59,792 nucleotides of DNA from JBFMAI01 sp040755725 (GCA_040755725.1 JBFMAI010000004.1:1-59792); one strand, 5' to 3'. Shown: positions 32,629-41,253, numbered from the stretch's first letter. Made by a program: numbers and translations. The notes: generated from the sequence alone by a model not told the origin.

Positions 32629-33393
32629 ATGACCAAATGCATCATCGCCTGTCGGATTCAGAGCTACGGGCCGTTTGAGCAGGTCGCCTACGAGCACTTA
32701 GCCGGCCTGGGGATCCGCTTCGTGGAGATTCCGGTACCGGCCCCCGCAGCCGTGGTTGCGACGCGGGCCGCGCTCGATCGCTTCGGGCTCTCGGCCAGCA
32801 GCCTGCACGCGCAGGCCGACGTACGCCGCGGCGACTTCGTGGACCGGCTCGCGGCGCAGATCCCGGTGTTCGAGGCGCTGGGCACGCGGATCGTGTTCGT
32901 ATCCCTCAAGGCGGAGGAGACACCGCGTGAAGTAGTGCATGAGCGGCTGCGCCGCGCGGGCGACGTGCTGGCTCGAAAGGGCTTGACGCTGGCGATCGAG
33001 ACGCATCCGGACCTGGCGGCGAACGCGGACGAAGCGCTGGCGACGTTAGAGGCTGTGGGCCACCCGCACATTCGCCTAAACTTTGACACGGCAAATATTT
33101 ACTTCTACAACCATGACGTGGACGGGATCGCGGAGCTCCGCCGCGTGGCCGGCTACGTTGCGGCCGTACACCTCAAGGACACCGACGGCGGGTATCGCAA
33201 GTGGCATTTCCCGGCGTTGGGGCGCGGGGTTGTGCGCTTCCCCGAGGTGTTTCGTATCCTCGATGCCGCCGGGTTCTCCGGGCCGTACACGTTGGAAATC
33301 GAGGGGTTCGAGGGGGAAGCAAAGACCGAGCGCTTGGTCTGCGATCGGATCGCAGAGTCGGCGGGGTACCTGCGGGGGCTGGGCCGGCTGTAA
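32629..33393 (+). CDS. Sugar phosphate isomerase/epimerase (xylose isomerase-like TIM barrel)
   Basis: This is a 254-residue protein of the AP endonuclease 2/xylose isomerase-like superfamily. Landmarks along the barrel are LGIRFVEIPVP, GLSASSLHAQADV, GTRIVFVSLKAEE, LTLAIETHPDLAANADEAL (metal Glu), HIRLNFDTANIYFYNHDVDG (metal Asp), YVAAVHLKDTDGGYRKWHFP (His/Asp), LGRGVVRFPEVFRIL and YTLEIEGFEGE (metal Glu). The metal set matches hexose or inositol-type epimerases (IolE/IolI-like), but the sugar cannot be named. It stands upstream of the EIIA-HTH gene on the same strand with a 76-bp gap, perhaps a sugar-related pair. Confidence 0.85.
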   Translation: MTKCIIACRIQSYGPFEQVAYEHLAGLGIRFVEIPVPAPAAVVATRAALDRFGLSASSLHAQADVRRGDFVDRLAAQIPVFEALGTRIVFVSLKAEETPREVVHERLRRAGDVLARKGLTLAIETHPDLAANADEALATLEAVGHPHIRLNFDTANIYFYNHDVDGIAELRRVAGYVAAVHLKDTDGGYRKWHFPALGRGVVRFPEVFRILDAAGFSGPYTLEIEGFEGEAKTERLVCDRIAESAGYLRGLGRL

Positions 33394-33469
33394 GCGCGCA
33401 CGCGGCGAAACCGCTTTCGGAGCGCAACTCCAACGGTATACTTTAATTCCGCGCCACGGGGTCGATAAG

Positions 33470-34198
33470 ATGGCTATGACCCTGCGGGTTGCCGCTATGC
33501 CGTATCGGAACATGACATTGGAGGAACTCGCCCGCCACATCGGCATGGACGCGCGCATCGTGCGCCGGTGGGCCGAGCGCGGCAAGCTGCCGGGGCAGCT
33601 CATCGGCGGGGAGTGGCGCTTCAACCGGGCCCAGATGCTGGATTGGCTCCAACGGGAGATGCACACGTTTGAAGAAGTGCATATTCGCAATCTGGAGCGG
33701 TCCATGCGCGACGCGGGTGACGACCGCATCATCGCCGCGTGCTTACCGAACGAAGGCGTCGAGATGTTTCTGCCGGCCAAATCGCGGGCGTCGGTGCTGC
33801 GCGAGCTGGTCCACGTCGCGGAGCGGACGGGTCTGGTCTACGATGCCCGCGAGATCATCGAGTCGCTGGAGGAACGCGAGGCCCTCGCCCCGACGGCGCT
33901 GCCGCGCGGAATCGCCTTTCCGCACCCCCGACGGCCGCTGCCGTACGCGACGGCGGAGCCGCTGGTCTGCCTGGGGCGCGTGCCGGGGGGCATCCCGTTC
34001 GGCGCCCCGGATGGACGGCTGACGGACCTGTTCGTGCTCGTGTGTGCCATCGACGAGCGCCAACACCTGGGCATCCTGGCCCGGCTGGCGATGATGTTCA
34101 ACACGGGGTTGCCCGACGCGCTGCGCTCGGCGCAGAACGCCGAGGAGGCCCTGCAACTCATGCTCGACACCGAGGCGGCGTTCATCGATCGCTCTTGA
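33470..34198 (+). CDS. HTH-PTS EIIA fusion regulator
   Basis: This is a 242-residue protein (ATG 33470; internal ATGs at 33497 or 33512 are possible starts). Residues about 14-60 are a MerR/excisionase-type helix-turn-helix: TLEELARHIGMDARIVRRWA then ERGKLPGQLIGGEWRF and a WLQREM helix. Residues about 88-242 are a fructose/nitrogen-type PTS EIIA domain with LPAKSRASVLRELV and the phospho-His motif ALPRGIAFPHPRRPLPYA, followed by LVCLGRVPGGIPFGAPDG and LARLAMMF. No EI, HPr or EIIBC gene is in the window, so it is probably a regulator reading PTS or phospho-relay status, as seen widely in Planctomycetes. TATACT lies at 33437-33442. Confidence 0.85.
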   Translation: MAMTLRVAAMPYRNMTLEELARHIGMDARIVRRWAERGKLPGQLIGGEWRFNRAQMLDWLQREMHTFEEVHIRNLERSMRDAGDDRIIAACLPNEGVEMFLPAKSRASVLRELVHVAERTGLVYDAREIIESLEEREALAPTALPRGIAFPHPRRPLPYATAEPLVCLGRVPGGIPFGAPDGRLTDLFVLVCAIDERQHLGILARLAMMFNTGLPDALRSAQNAEEALQLMLDTEAAFIDRS

Positions 34199-34340
34199 GG
34201 GCAAGGCCGTCCACACGAGCCGGCCAGCACGCGGCGTGCGTCCGTTGGTGCGGCCCGCGCGGTCCGCTATGATGTCCGCGACGGCGGGACGCCGTGGACA
34301 TGGGGGCGTTTGAGCCACCCCGTGGACGAGGACAGACAGC

Positions 34341-35489
34341 GTGTCACCGAGAGTCAGAATACAACGTTTGATGGTGGCCGCGGGCTTGCCGCTGCTGGCG
34401 GCGAGCTGCGAGCGCACCGCGCCTACCACGGCGCCAGCGGGTGCGAACCCGCCAACAACGGCCCCTTCCGCGACGTCGCCGTCCACGACGCTCCCCCCGG
34501 ATGAGCCCGTGGCCGTCTACGTGAATGGTCACCCGATCCTGGAGCGTGAAATCGAGGAGGCGGTGGCGCGGCGGACCCCGACGGAGGTCTTTGAGAACCC
34601 CGCCGCCGTATCCATGTTGGAGCACTACCGCACGCGGATGCGGGAGGCTTTGATCGACCGCTACCTGTTGGAGCGGCGGGCGGCAAAGGAGGGCGTCACG
34701 CTGTCCGACGCGGACATGGCCCGCGATATGGAAACCGAATTGAGGGGTTTCCTGTCGGACAACGGCTTGACGGAAACGCAGTTCGAGCAGCAGTTGCGCG
34801 CGGAGCGCGGCCAGTCCGTGCCGCAGTTCCTCGCCTCACGCGCGGCCGACGAAGACCAGCGCCGGGCCCGCCTGCACGCCCGCCTGGTCCAGCGGTTGTA
34901 CCCGGACGAGATACGGATCACGGACGACGAAATCCGCGACTACTACGAGAAGAACCGCGAGCGGCGTTACACCCGTCCGGAGCGCGTGCGGGCCAGCCAG
35001 ATATTGATCGGGGCGGCCGACGGGAACGAGGCGGAGCGGGCCGCCGCCCGTGCGAAGGCCGAGGCCGTCCTGGCCCAGGCACGCCAACCGGGCGCGGACT
35101 TTGCCGCGCTTGCCCGCGAACACTCGACGGACCCGTCGCGCGGGCTCGGCGGCGACCTGGGGTTCTTCACCCGCCGCGGGCAACAGGTGGACGCGGTCGC
35201 GGACGCGGCGTTCGGCTTGGAGGTGGGGCAAATCAGCGACGTGGTGGAGTCGCCACTGGGCTTCCACATCATCCAGCTCACGGACCGCCAACCCGGGCAC
35301 CAGCTTGAGCTGGACACCGTGCGACTCGGCATTCGGTTGATCCTGGAGGATCAGCGGGTCAAGGCGCTGCGGAAGCGGCTGGTGGAGGAGCTGCGCCGCG
35401 AAGCCCGCATCGAATACCCCGCGGGGAATGCCCCCCAGCCGACGACGGCGCCGGCCTCCGGCCCCGCGTCGGTCCCGTCGTCGCCCTAA
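34341..35489 (+). CDS. Parvulin-type peptidyl-prolyl isomerase lipoprotein (SurA/PrsA-like)
   Basis: This is a 382-residue product from a GTG start with GAGGACAG ahead of it. The signal ends in a lipobox, LLAASC. A Pro/Thr/Ala-rich tether (TTAPAGANPPTTAPSA) follows. The SurA_N-like helical chaperone region begins VAVYVNGHPILEREIEEAVA. The parvulin domain spans about 218-310: PERVRASQILIGA, ADFAALAREHSTDPSRGLGG, DLGFFTRRGQ, FGLEVGQISDVVESPLGFHI, IQLTDRQ. It assists outer-membrane or secreted protein folding. Another TTAP-rich tail ends the protein. It lies 23 bp upstream of fumarylacetoacetase on the same strand, although functions are unrelated. Confidence 0.93.
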   Translation: MSPRVRIQRLMVAAGLPLLAASCERTAPTTAPAGANPPTTAPSATSPSTTLPPDEPVAVYVNGHPILEREIEEAVARRTPTEVFENPAAVSMLEHYRTRMREALIDRYLLERRAAKEGVTLSDADMARDMETELRGFLSDNGLTETQFEQQLRAERGQSVPQFLASRAADEDQRRARLHARLVQRLYPDEIRITDDEIRDYYEKNRERRYTRPERVRASQILIGAADGNEAERAAARAKAEAVLAQARQPGADFAALAREHSTDPSRGLGGDLGFFTRRGQQVDAVADAAFGLEVGQISDVVESPLGFHIIQLTDRQPGHQLELDTVRLGIRLILEDQRVKALRKRLVEELRREARIEYPAGNAPQPTTAPASGPASVPSSP

Positions 35490-35512
35490 ACTCGTCGCGC
35501 GCCGGAGGTGTC

Positions 35513-36796
35513 ATGCGCTCCACTACCGACCCGACGCTACGGTCGTTCGTCCCTGTTCCCCCGGAATCGCCCTTCCCAATTCAGAACCTGCCCTACGGCG
35601 TCTTCCGGCCGGAGCCGGGGGCGCAACCGCGTGTGGGGGTGGCCATCGGGGACTGGGTGTTGGACCTGGCCGTGCTGGAGGAGCGCGGGTTCTTCGGCGG
35701 TCCCGAACTCGCCGACCGGCGCGTTTTCGGGCAGGCCACATTGAACGTTTTCATGGCCCTCGGGCCGGCGGCCTGGCACGCGGCCCGCGAACAGATCAGT
35801 CGCCTGCTGCGGCACGACGTGGCGGTGTTGCGGGACGACGCGGCGCTGCGTGATCAGGCACTCGTGGCCAGGGAAGCAGCGGAGATGCTGCTGCCGTGCG
35901 CCATCGGGGATTACACCGACTTCTATGCGTCCCGCGAGCACGCGGCCAACGTGGGCCGGCTGTTTCGCGGCACGGACGCGGCCCTGCCGCCGAGCTACCT
36001 GCACACGCCGATTGGGTACCACGGTCGGGCAAGCTCGGTGGTCATCAGCGGCACGGACATCCGCCGACCGCAGGGCCCGTCGTGCGGCCCCAACGGCAGC
36101 GGACCGGCGTTGGGGCCCACGCGGGAGCTGGATTTCGAGCTCGAGGTCGGCTGGTTCGTCGGCCGTGGCAACGAACTGGGTCGGCCGATTCCGATCCAGC
36201 GGGCGCCGAACCAGGTTTTCGGCTTTGTGCTCGTCAACGACTGGAGCGCCCGCGACTTGCAGCAGTGGGAGTATCAGCCGCTGGGACCGTTCCTAGGCAA
36301 GAACTTCGCGACGACGATCTCCCCGTGGGTCGTGCCGGCGCCGGCCCTGGAGCCGTTTCGGTGCGAGGGGCCGGTACACGATTCAGAACTGCTGCCCTAC
36401 CTGCGCACCAAGGGGCCGCAAGCCTACGACCTCCACCTGCAAGTCGCCCTGCAAACACCGCAGATGGACACGCCGCATATCATCACCCGGACGAACCTGC
36501 GGCACCTGTACTGGTCGCCCGTCCAGCTCGTCGCCCATCACACCGTCGGCGGCTGCAACCTGCGGCCGGGCGACCTGCTGGCCACCGGGACCGTCAGCGG
36601 CCCGACGCCCGACAGCCTGGGTTGCCTGCTCGAACTCACGCGGCGGGGCGAGAGTCCCCTGGGTCTGCCGAGCGGCGAGCAGCGGACGTTCCTCGAGGAT
36701 GGCGACACGATCATTCTGACCGGCTGGTGCGAGGGGCCGGACTACCGCCTCGGTTTCGGGGAGTGCCGCGGACGGATTCAACCGGCGTCGCCGTGA
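35513..36796 (+). CDS. fahA: Fumarylacetoacetase
   Basis: This hydrolyses 4-fumarylacetoacetate to fumarate and acetoacetate, the last step of tyrosine catabolism. It is a 427-residue, full-length FAH. The N-domain begins FPIQNLPYGVFRPEPGAQPR. The catalytic domain has DYTDFYASREHAANVGRLFR (catalytic His and metal Asp), PPSYLHTPIGYHGRASSVVI, GPTRELDFELEVGWFVGRGN (metal Glu pair), FGFVLVNDWSARDLQQWEY (metal Asp), PLGPFLGKNFATTISPWVV, and GDLLATGTVSGPT. It belongs to the same pathway as hppD at 12641. Homogentisate dioxygenase and maleylacetoacetate isomerase are not in this window. The stop is 16 bp from the stop of the convergent lipoprotein gene. Confidence 0.97.
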   Translation: MRSTTDPTLRSFVPVPPESPFPIQNLPYGVFRPEPGAQPRVGVAIGDWVLDLAVLEERGFFGGPELADRRVFGQATLNVFMALGPAAWHAAREQISRLLRHDVAVLRDDAALRDQALVAREAAEMLLPCAIGDYTDFYASREHAANVGRLFRGTDAALPPSYLHTPIGYHGRASSVVISGTDIRRPQGPSCGPNGSGPALGPTRELDFELEVGWFVGRGNELGRPIPIQRAPNQVFGFVLVNDWSARDLQQWEYQPLGPFLGKNFATTISPWVVPAPALEPFRCEGPVHDSELLPYLRTKGPQAYDLHLQVALQTPQMDTPHIITRTNLRHLYWSPVQLVAHHTVGGCNLRPGDLLATGTVSGPTPDSLGCLLELTRRGESPLGLPSGEQRTFLEDGDTIILTGWCEGPDYRLGFGECRGRIQPASP

Positions 36797-36812
36797 ACCA
36801 GCGGCGTGAGGA

Positions 36813-37880
36813 TCAGTCGGTCTTGACCTTTTCGAGCGAGAACTCGCGTCGAAGAATCGGTTCGGGGTCGCGTCCGCTGTAGAGTTTGGCGACGAAGGTC
36901 TCGGCCCCGGTCTCGGTCAGGGTGAGCATCGGAACCCGGTAGGACACCCCTTCCGGCCCCGCGCTGCCCGACCAGACGAACTTCTCCTCGAAGATGTTCT
37001 CGCGGCCGTCCTTCTCGCTGATGGCCACGCGGAAATGGTTGCGTTCGCACTCCGGCGGCAGCTTGCGGACGACGAGCAGGAAGTCCGCGCGCGAGCGCGG
37101 CAGCTTCTTGGTGTCGCTGTAACGACCGTCAAAGTAATCGGTCGCCACGATCAGCATGTCCCCGCCCAGCTTGACCTTCGTCCGCGTCGGCGCGATGGCC
37201 TTGTAGAACTCCACCGCTAGCTCACGCACGGCTTCCGCCGCGATCTCTTGCGGCGACATGCTCGGCGGCGCACCGCGGTTGGTCTTGGGACGCGGGGTGA
37301 TGCGGGCCGTGTGACTCAGGAGGATCTTACTGGTGGCGGCGTCAATGACGCTGACGCTGGCCTCCACCTCGGCCCCGTGGGTGTAAATCCACACCACGTC
37401 CTCCCCGGCGATAATCGGCCGCCCGGCCCGGTCGAGCAGCGGCCGGCCGCTCTTGTCCACGGCGTAGCGGGGGATGGTGCGGCGTTCCTTGTCCGCGATG
37501 AGCTTGTAAGCGGTGATCTTGGCGGCCACCACGGCCTGCGCGGCCTTGATCTGCCCCTCCGGCAACGCGGTCCCGGCATCCACCGCGTCCGCCAGCCGCG
37601 ACAGGTCCTGCTCCGTCAGGATGTCCTTCAGCTCACTCCGGCTCAGCACGGTGAAGGCGCCGTTTTGCGTGAGCAGCGTGGTCAGACGGTCGGTGAGGAT
37701 GCTGGCGTCGCGGGCGGCGTCGCGGACGGTGGCCCGCCCCGGCAGTACGGCGATTCGCTCGTAGCGCTGGTGCTCCCAGCGGGGGAACTGCGTCACGTAG
37801 GTGTTCCCGCCGCCATTACAGCCCGACAGCAGTGCCAGCGCGGCCGGCAGCCACGGCAGCACCCATAAGCGAGTTCGCAT
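36813..37880 (-). CDS. CsgG-like envelope lipoprotein
   Basis: This is a 355-residue product with signal MRTRLWVLPWLPAALALLSGC (lipobox LLSGC). Residues about 40-190 have the CsgG/nucleotide-binding-like pattern: RIAVLPGRATVRDAARDASI, LTDRLTTLLTQNGAFTVLSR, SELKDILTEQDLSRLADAVD, KAAQAVVAAKITAYKLI, VEASVSVIDAATSKILLSHT. CsgG-type proteins form outer-membrane or periplasmic assemblies; whether this one oligomerises into a pore is unknown. The C-terminal half has a separate beta domain (DFLLVVRKLPPECERNHFRV). It is downstream of the 57-residue lipoprotein and the SH3 protein, all on the minus strand, so a cell-envelope cluster is likely. Confidence 0.75.
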   Translation of the reverse strand: MRTRLWVLPWLPAALALLSGCNGGGNTYVTQFPRWEHQRYERIAVLPGRATVRDAARDASILTDRLTTLLTQNGAFTVLSRSELKDILTEQDLSRLADAVDAGTALPEGQIKAAQAVVAAKITAYKLIADKERRTIPRYAVDKSGRPLLDRAGRPIIAGEDVVWIYTHGAEVEASVSVIDAATSKILLSHTARITPRPKTNRGAPPSMSPQEIAAEAVRELAVEFYKAIAPTRTKVKLGGDMLIVATDYFDGRYSDTKKLPRSRADFLLVVRKLPPECERNHFRVAISEKDGRENIFEEKFVWSGSAGPEGVSYRVPMLTLTETGAETFVAKLYSGRDPEPILRREFSLEKVKTD

Positions 37881-37989
37881 CGGAGTGGTCTCCTGGTGGC
37901 GCAAGCGGCCGTAGGGTGCGAAACGGCGGGTCGCCGGCGACGCGCCAAGCTGCGTCCCGCTCCGCCCACCCTCCGGCCCGGCCGGGCCG

Positions 37990-38163
37990 TCAACCGGCCT
38001 GCGAGAGCGCGCCGGACACGATCGTATTAAGGGCCGTGGTCAAGACCGATTGCCAAATCGTGGCCCATTGCTGGTCGCTCAGACCGCACCCGTTGAAGGC
38101 CCACAGCCCACCCGCCGACAACGTCAACAGGCCATACCGCACTCGCCACGTCCATCTCATCAT
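37990..38163 (-). CDS. Small lipoprotein, 57 residues
   Basis: This short gene starts at the ATG at 38163, with AGGGA eight bases ahead. The product begins MMRWTWRVRYGLLTLSAGGL, continues WAFNGC (lipobox, lipid-anchored Cys26) and GLSDQQWATIWQSVLTTALN, then ends TIVSGALSQAG. The mature peptide of about 32 residues is amphipathic. The length, strand and position between the SH3 protein and the CsgG-like lipoprotein suggest a member of the same envelope group. Similar tiny lipoproteins with a 'WQ..L..AL..I..G..' helix occur in Planctomycetes as unannotated genes; this last point is recollection, not a search result. Confidence 0.65.
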   Translation of the reverse strand: MMRWTWRVRYGLLTLSAGGLWAFNGCGLSDQQWATIWQSVLTTALNTIVSGALSQAG

Positions 38164-38232
38164 TGCAGGTCCCTCGGGTTACAACACCGATCGTTCCACT
38201 GGTGACCGCGTCGCGCGGCAGTCTAACGCCTC

Positions 38233-39474
38233 TTACGGTCCGGTGCGAGCCGGTTGCGACGCAGGCTCCGCCGGTCCCACCGGAGTGATCTCCTCCGGTT
38301 CCAATATATCGGCTCCCAAGTGGGGCGCGGGCCGGCGACTGCCGCGCACCGCGACGTAGCGGCCGACGAAGTCTTCCGGGTCGGGCGTCGCCGTCGGGCC
38401 GACCTCCACGTAAGCCGTCACACGCCCCGTGAGCGGGTCCAGCAGCTTGTACCAGCGTTGTCCGGGTCGCAGCTCGAGGGCATCGCTGCGGCGCAGCTCG
38501 CCGCGGACCTCCGGTGCCGGCCGTGTCGCCGCCTGCCGGGCCCGGGCAATGCGCTCCAACTCGCGCTCGTGCTGGGCCTGGTCACGGGCCAACCGGCGGA
38601 GCACCTCGTCGGCCTCACGCAGGGTGGCCAGCTCCGCCTGCCGTTGCTGGAGCTGTGCCATCCAGGCGGAGGCCAACCGGGCCACCGCCGGTTCCTCCCG
38701 TTGCTCGGCGATCGGCCGCAACCGGACCAGGATGCCGTCCCACTGCTGTTCCGCCGGCGACCGCTCGCTCTCGGCCGCAATAGCTGCCTCGACCATGACC
38801 AATCGCTGGCCCCAGGGACCGCGCAAGTCAGGTTCGGCGACCGCCGGAGCTGGGGGCGACCCGCCCTGCTCCGCAGGCCGCGACGTCGCCGACTCCGCCG
38901 CGCGCAGCCGGGCCGCGGTCTCGTCGTCGATCGGCGCCACATGTTCGGTTGAGACATAGAGGCAGACGCCGGCCGGGGGCTCGATCTTCAGCCAGTCTCC
39001 CTGCTCTCCCACGATGCGCACCCGGGCCCCCGCTTCAAGTCGTGCATGCACCTCACTTTGCCAAGGGTCGAGGTCGTGTACGCGGCTGCCGACGCGGACG
39101 CGGAGCGCGCCCTCGCGCACCGACACCACGCCCTCGGTCGGCGAGCGGCGATCCACGTACGCCGCTCCCACATAGGAAAAGACCCCCGCCGGCGGCTCCA
39201 CCGGGTACCAGCCGTAGGTGTCGCGCCCGATGGCCTTCAAGACGGCGTCCCGTTCGACCCGCATCACGACGACGCTGTTGGCGTCGGGCCGTGAACGCAG
39301 GTTCACGGAGTCCGCCAGCACCCGCAGCCACCGTGGCGAGGTGGACTCCCCCGGCGGCGTGGACGGTGCGGTCGTCGGAGCCGGCTGGGCGAGGGCCGCG
39401 AGCGGAGCGACCGCCGATACCAACGCTAAGGCCACTCGCACCCGAACGTCCGACCTTTGGCCTGCTGGCAGCAT
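38233..39474 (-). CDS. Secreted bacterial SH3-domain protein with coiled coil
   Basis: This is a 413-residue exported protein; MLPAGQRSDVRVRVALALVS...LAALAQ is a signal peptide. A TTAPSTPPGE linker leads to two SH3b (type 3) domains. The first is about 49-108: LRVLADSVNLRSRPDANSVV, WYPVEPPAGVFSYVGAAYVD. The second is about 117-180: VVSVREGALRVRVGSRVH, DWLKIEPPAGVCLYVSTEHV. The C-terminal half has a helical, Arg/Glu/Gln-rich coiled coil (about 275-330) and a final beta module. SH3b domains bind peptidoglycan stem peptides or surface ligands, so attachment to the cell wall region is likely. It stands first in a minus-strand run with two lipoproteins. Confidence 0.85.
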   Translation of the reverse strand: MLPAGQRSDVRVRVALALVSAVAPLAALAQPAPTTAPSTPPGESTSPRWLRVLADSVNLRSRPDANSVVVMRVERDAVLKAIGRDTYGWYPVEPPAGVFSYVGAAYVDRRSPTEGVVSVREGALRVRVGSRVHDLDPWQSEVHARLEAGARVRIVGEQGDWLKIEPPAGVCLYVSTEHVAPIDDETAARLRAAESATSRPAEQGGSPPAPAVAEPDLRGPWGQRLVMVEAAIAAESERSPAEQQWDGILVRLRPIAEQREEPAVARLASAWMAQLQQRQAELATLREADEVLRRLARDQAQHERELERIARARQAATRPAPEVRGELRRSDALELRPGQRWYKLLDPLTGRVTAYVEVGPTATPDPEDFVGRYVAVRGSRRPAPHLGADILEPEEITPVGPAEPASQPARTGP

Positions 39475-39614
39475 GCGCGTTGACCTCGGGTCCGCCGCGA
39501 CGGCAAACTAGCCCCCTGGCTGGGGGCTGTCAAACGTAGCGTCCACGTACGGTCAGCCGCCAAAGGTGCGGCGCGCCCTTGGCGCCGGGCCCCGCGCGTG
39601 GGACATTCTATCAA

Positions 39615-40664
39615 ATGAACCCAGCCGCCGCGTCGCAGCCGGTGACCGTCCTCTTCACGTGCGTCGGGCGACGCGTCGAGCTGCTGCAGGCTTTTCGCAG
39701 CGCGGCCCGGCGGTTGGGGCTGCCGCTCCAGCTCGTGGGGTTGGATAGCGACATCACGGCCCCGGCGCTGTGCTGCGCGGATGACGCCGTCATCGTGCCG
39801 CGCGCGACGGACGCGCGGTACGTTTCATCCGTGCTCGACGCGGTCCGGCAGTACCAGGGCGGGCTGCTGATCCCCACGACCGACACGGACTTGCCCGTCC
39901 TCAGTCAGCACCGGGCACAGATCGCCGCCGCCGGCTGCATCCCGCTCATCGCCGAGGTGGAGGTCATCCGCACCTGCCGCGACAAGCTGGAGACGTACGC
40001 CCACCTGCGCCGGCACGGCATCGACACGCCGGAGACCTTCACTCCGGACCAGATCCGGGCCGTCGCGTCGCCGCGGTTCCCGCTGTTCATCAAGCCCCGT
40101 ACCGGCAGTGCCAGCCAGTGGGTCCACAAGATCGCCGACGCACTCGACCTGGACTTCTACCTCCGCCGCGTCGCCGACCCGATCATTCAGGAGTTCGTCG
40201 AGGGGACCGAGCACACGCTGGATGTTTACGTGGGCCTCAGCGGGGTCGTCCGTTGCGTCGTGCCGCGGGCCCGGTGGCAGGTCCGCGGCGGCGAAGTCAG
40301 CAAGGGCGTCGTCGTCAAAGACCTGGAAGTCATGGAAGCGGGTCGGCGGCTCGTGGAGACGCTCGGGCCGTCACTGCGCGGGGTGGTCACGCTCCAGTGC
40401 ATCGTCACCCCCCAACGCCGCATCCGGTTCATTGAGATCAACCCCCGTTTTGGCGGCGGGGTCCCCATGGCTATCGCGGCCGGGGCGGACTTCCCCGCGT
40501 GGCTATTGCAGGAGTTCACGGGGCAGACGCCCCGGATCGACTTCGACGGGTTCCGTCACGGGCTGTGCATGTTGCGTTACGATTGGTCCATGTTTGTGCC
40601 GCTGGATCCCGATCTGAAGCCGCGCCTGGCACCCCCTATGAGTCCGGCACCGGACTTCCTGTGA
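39615..40664 (+). CDS. ATP-grasp domain carboligase, CarB-like
   Basis: This is a 349-residue product with pre-ATP-grasp domain PVTVLFTCVGRRVELLQAFR (Rossmann-like 'GRRVEL' start seen in CarB-like 'ATP-grasp' proteins). An ATP-grasp fold follows: LIPTTDTDLPVLS, CRDKLETYAHLRRHGIDTPE, FPLFIKPRTGSASQWVHKI (ATP-binding Lys and Gly-rich loop), IIQEFVEGTEHTLDVYVG, VVTLQCIVTPQRRIRFIEIN and PRFGGGVPMAIAAGADFPAW (Mg ligands Glu/Asn). Such stand-alone enzymes ligate a carboxylate to an amine or thiol; many work on peptides or cell-surface sugars. The substrate is not deducible. ATG 39615 is used; it is divergent from the SH3 gene. Confidence 0.87.
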   Translation: MNPAAASQPVTVLFTCVGRRVELLQAFRSAARRLGLPLQLVGLDSDITAPALCCADDAVIVPRATDARYVSSVLDAVRQYQGGLLIPTTDTDLPVLSQHRAQIAAAGCIPLIAEVEVIRTCRDKLETYAHLRRHGIDTPETFTPDQIRAVASPRFPLFIKPRTGSASQWVHKIADALDLDFYLRRVADPIIQEFVEGTEHTLDVYVGLSGVVRCVVPRARWQVRGGEVSKGVVVKDLEVMEAGRRLVETLGPSLRGVVTLQCIVTPQRRIRFIEINPRFGGGVPMAIAAGADFPAWLLQEFTGQTPRIDFDGFRHGLCMLRYDWSMFVPLDPDLKPRLAPPMSPAPDFL

Positions 40665-41253
40665 GCCCGGCGAGACTTGGCACGTTGGCCAGAAGCGCCC
40701 CCCCTGGCAAGCCGGTGGCCCCGCGGAACCTCGTGAACATCCCCGCATGAAAGGCAAGGGCCGGCCCCGGGGCCGGCCCTCGCAACAGCTTCGCGCGTCC
40801 CTTTCTCTCCTCCCGACATTCGGCTCCCGTGAAGGCCAGGAGGGTGGACTCCATGAGGTGTTATGCCCCTGGGGAAGCGAAGTCCAGCGCGGGCCGAAAG
40901 AAAGTCTGCCAGGGGCAGTGCCGGCCCTCGCGTAGTGCCGCAAGTCTTTTCTTGGTAACATCTTGCACGAAACTGGATGGATGAGGATTCTGCCCGTGCA
41001 CACGTGAATCAGGTGACGGTCTGATAAAAACGTGTTCCGTGCGGAACCGGGTTCGTACGGACACCTTGCACCCTCGGACCTCGCCCCGCTTGACGGCGCG
41101 GCCAGCCCACGGCGCTCGGGCCGTCCCGCGCCGGGCTCGACCGGGTGCCGTGTATCGAATTGTCGGCGGCACCGCCGAGCGAACGGCGGCCCGGCTATAC
41201 TGCCCCAGACGTATTGCGCGAACTCCCGACCCCCGGTTTAGAGGAACCCTTCC
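40665..41253. other. 589-bp gene-free stretch with hairpins, possible minus-strand small RNA
   Basis: There is no credible reading frame on either strand. It contains a perfect 24-bp palindrome (40757-40780), a long-range stem TGCCCCTGG (40863-40871)/CCAGGGGCA (40911-40919), and an AT-richer patch at 40940-41035 unlike its surroundings. A plus-strand TATACT at 41196-41201, 53 bp before the M16 gene, is likely its promoter. Confidence 0.4.
40757..40780 (-). terminator. Perfect 24-bp palindrome, terminator-like
   Basis: The sequence is AGGGCCGGCCCC then GGGGCCGGCCCT. On the minus strand it is followed by TGCCTTTCAT. There is no minus-strand gene ahead of it, so it would end an unannotated transcript; on the plus strand it lies 95 bp after the ATP-grasp gene. 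Confidence 0.5.

Noticed and set aside
40826..40935. RNase P, tmRNA, SRP or 6S RNA
   Set aside because: Signature segments of those RNAs were looked for by eye and not found; only simple stems remain.
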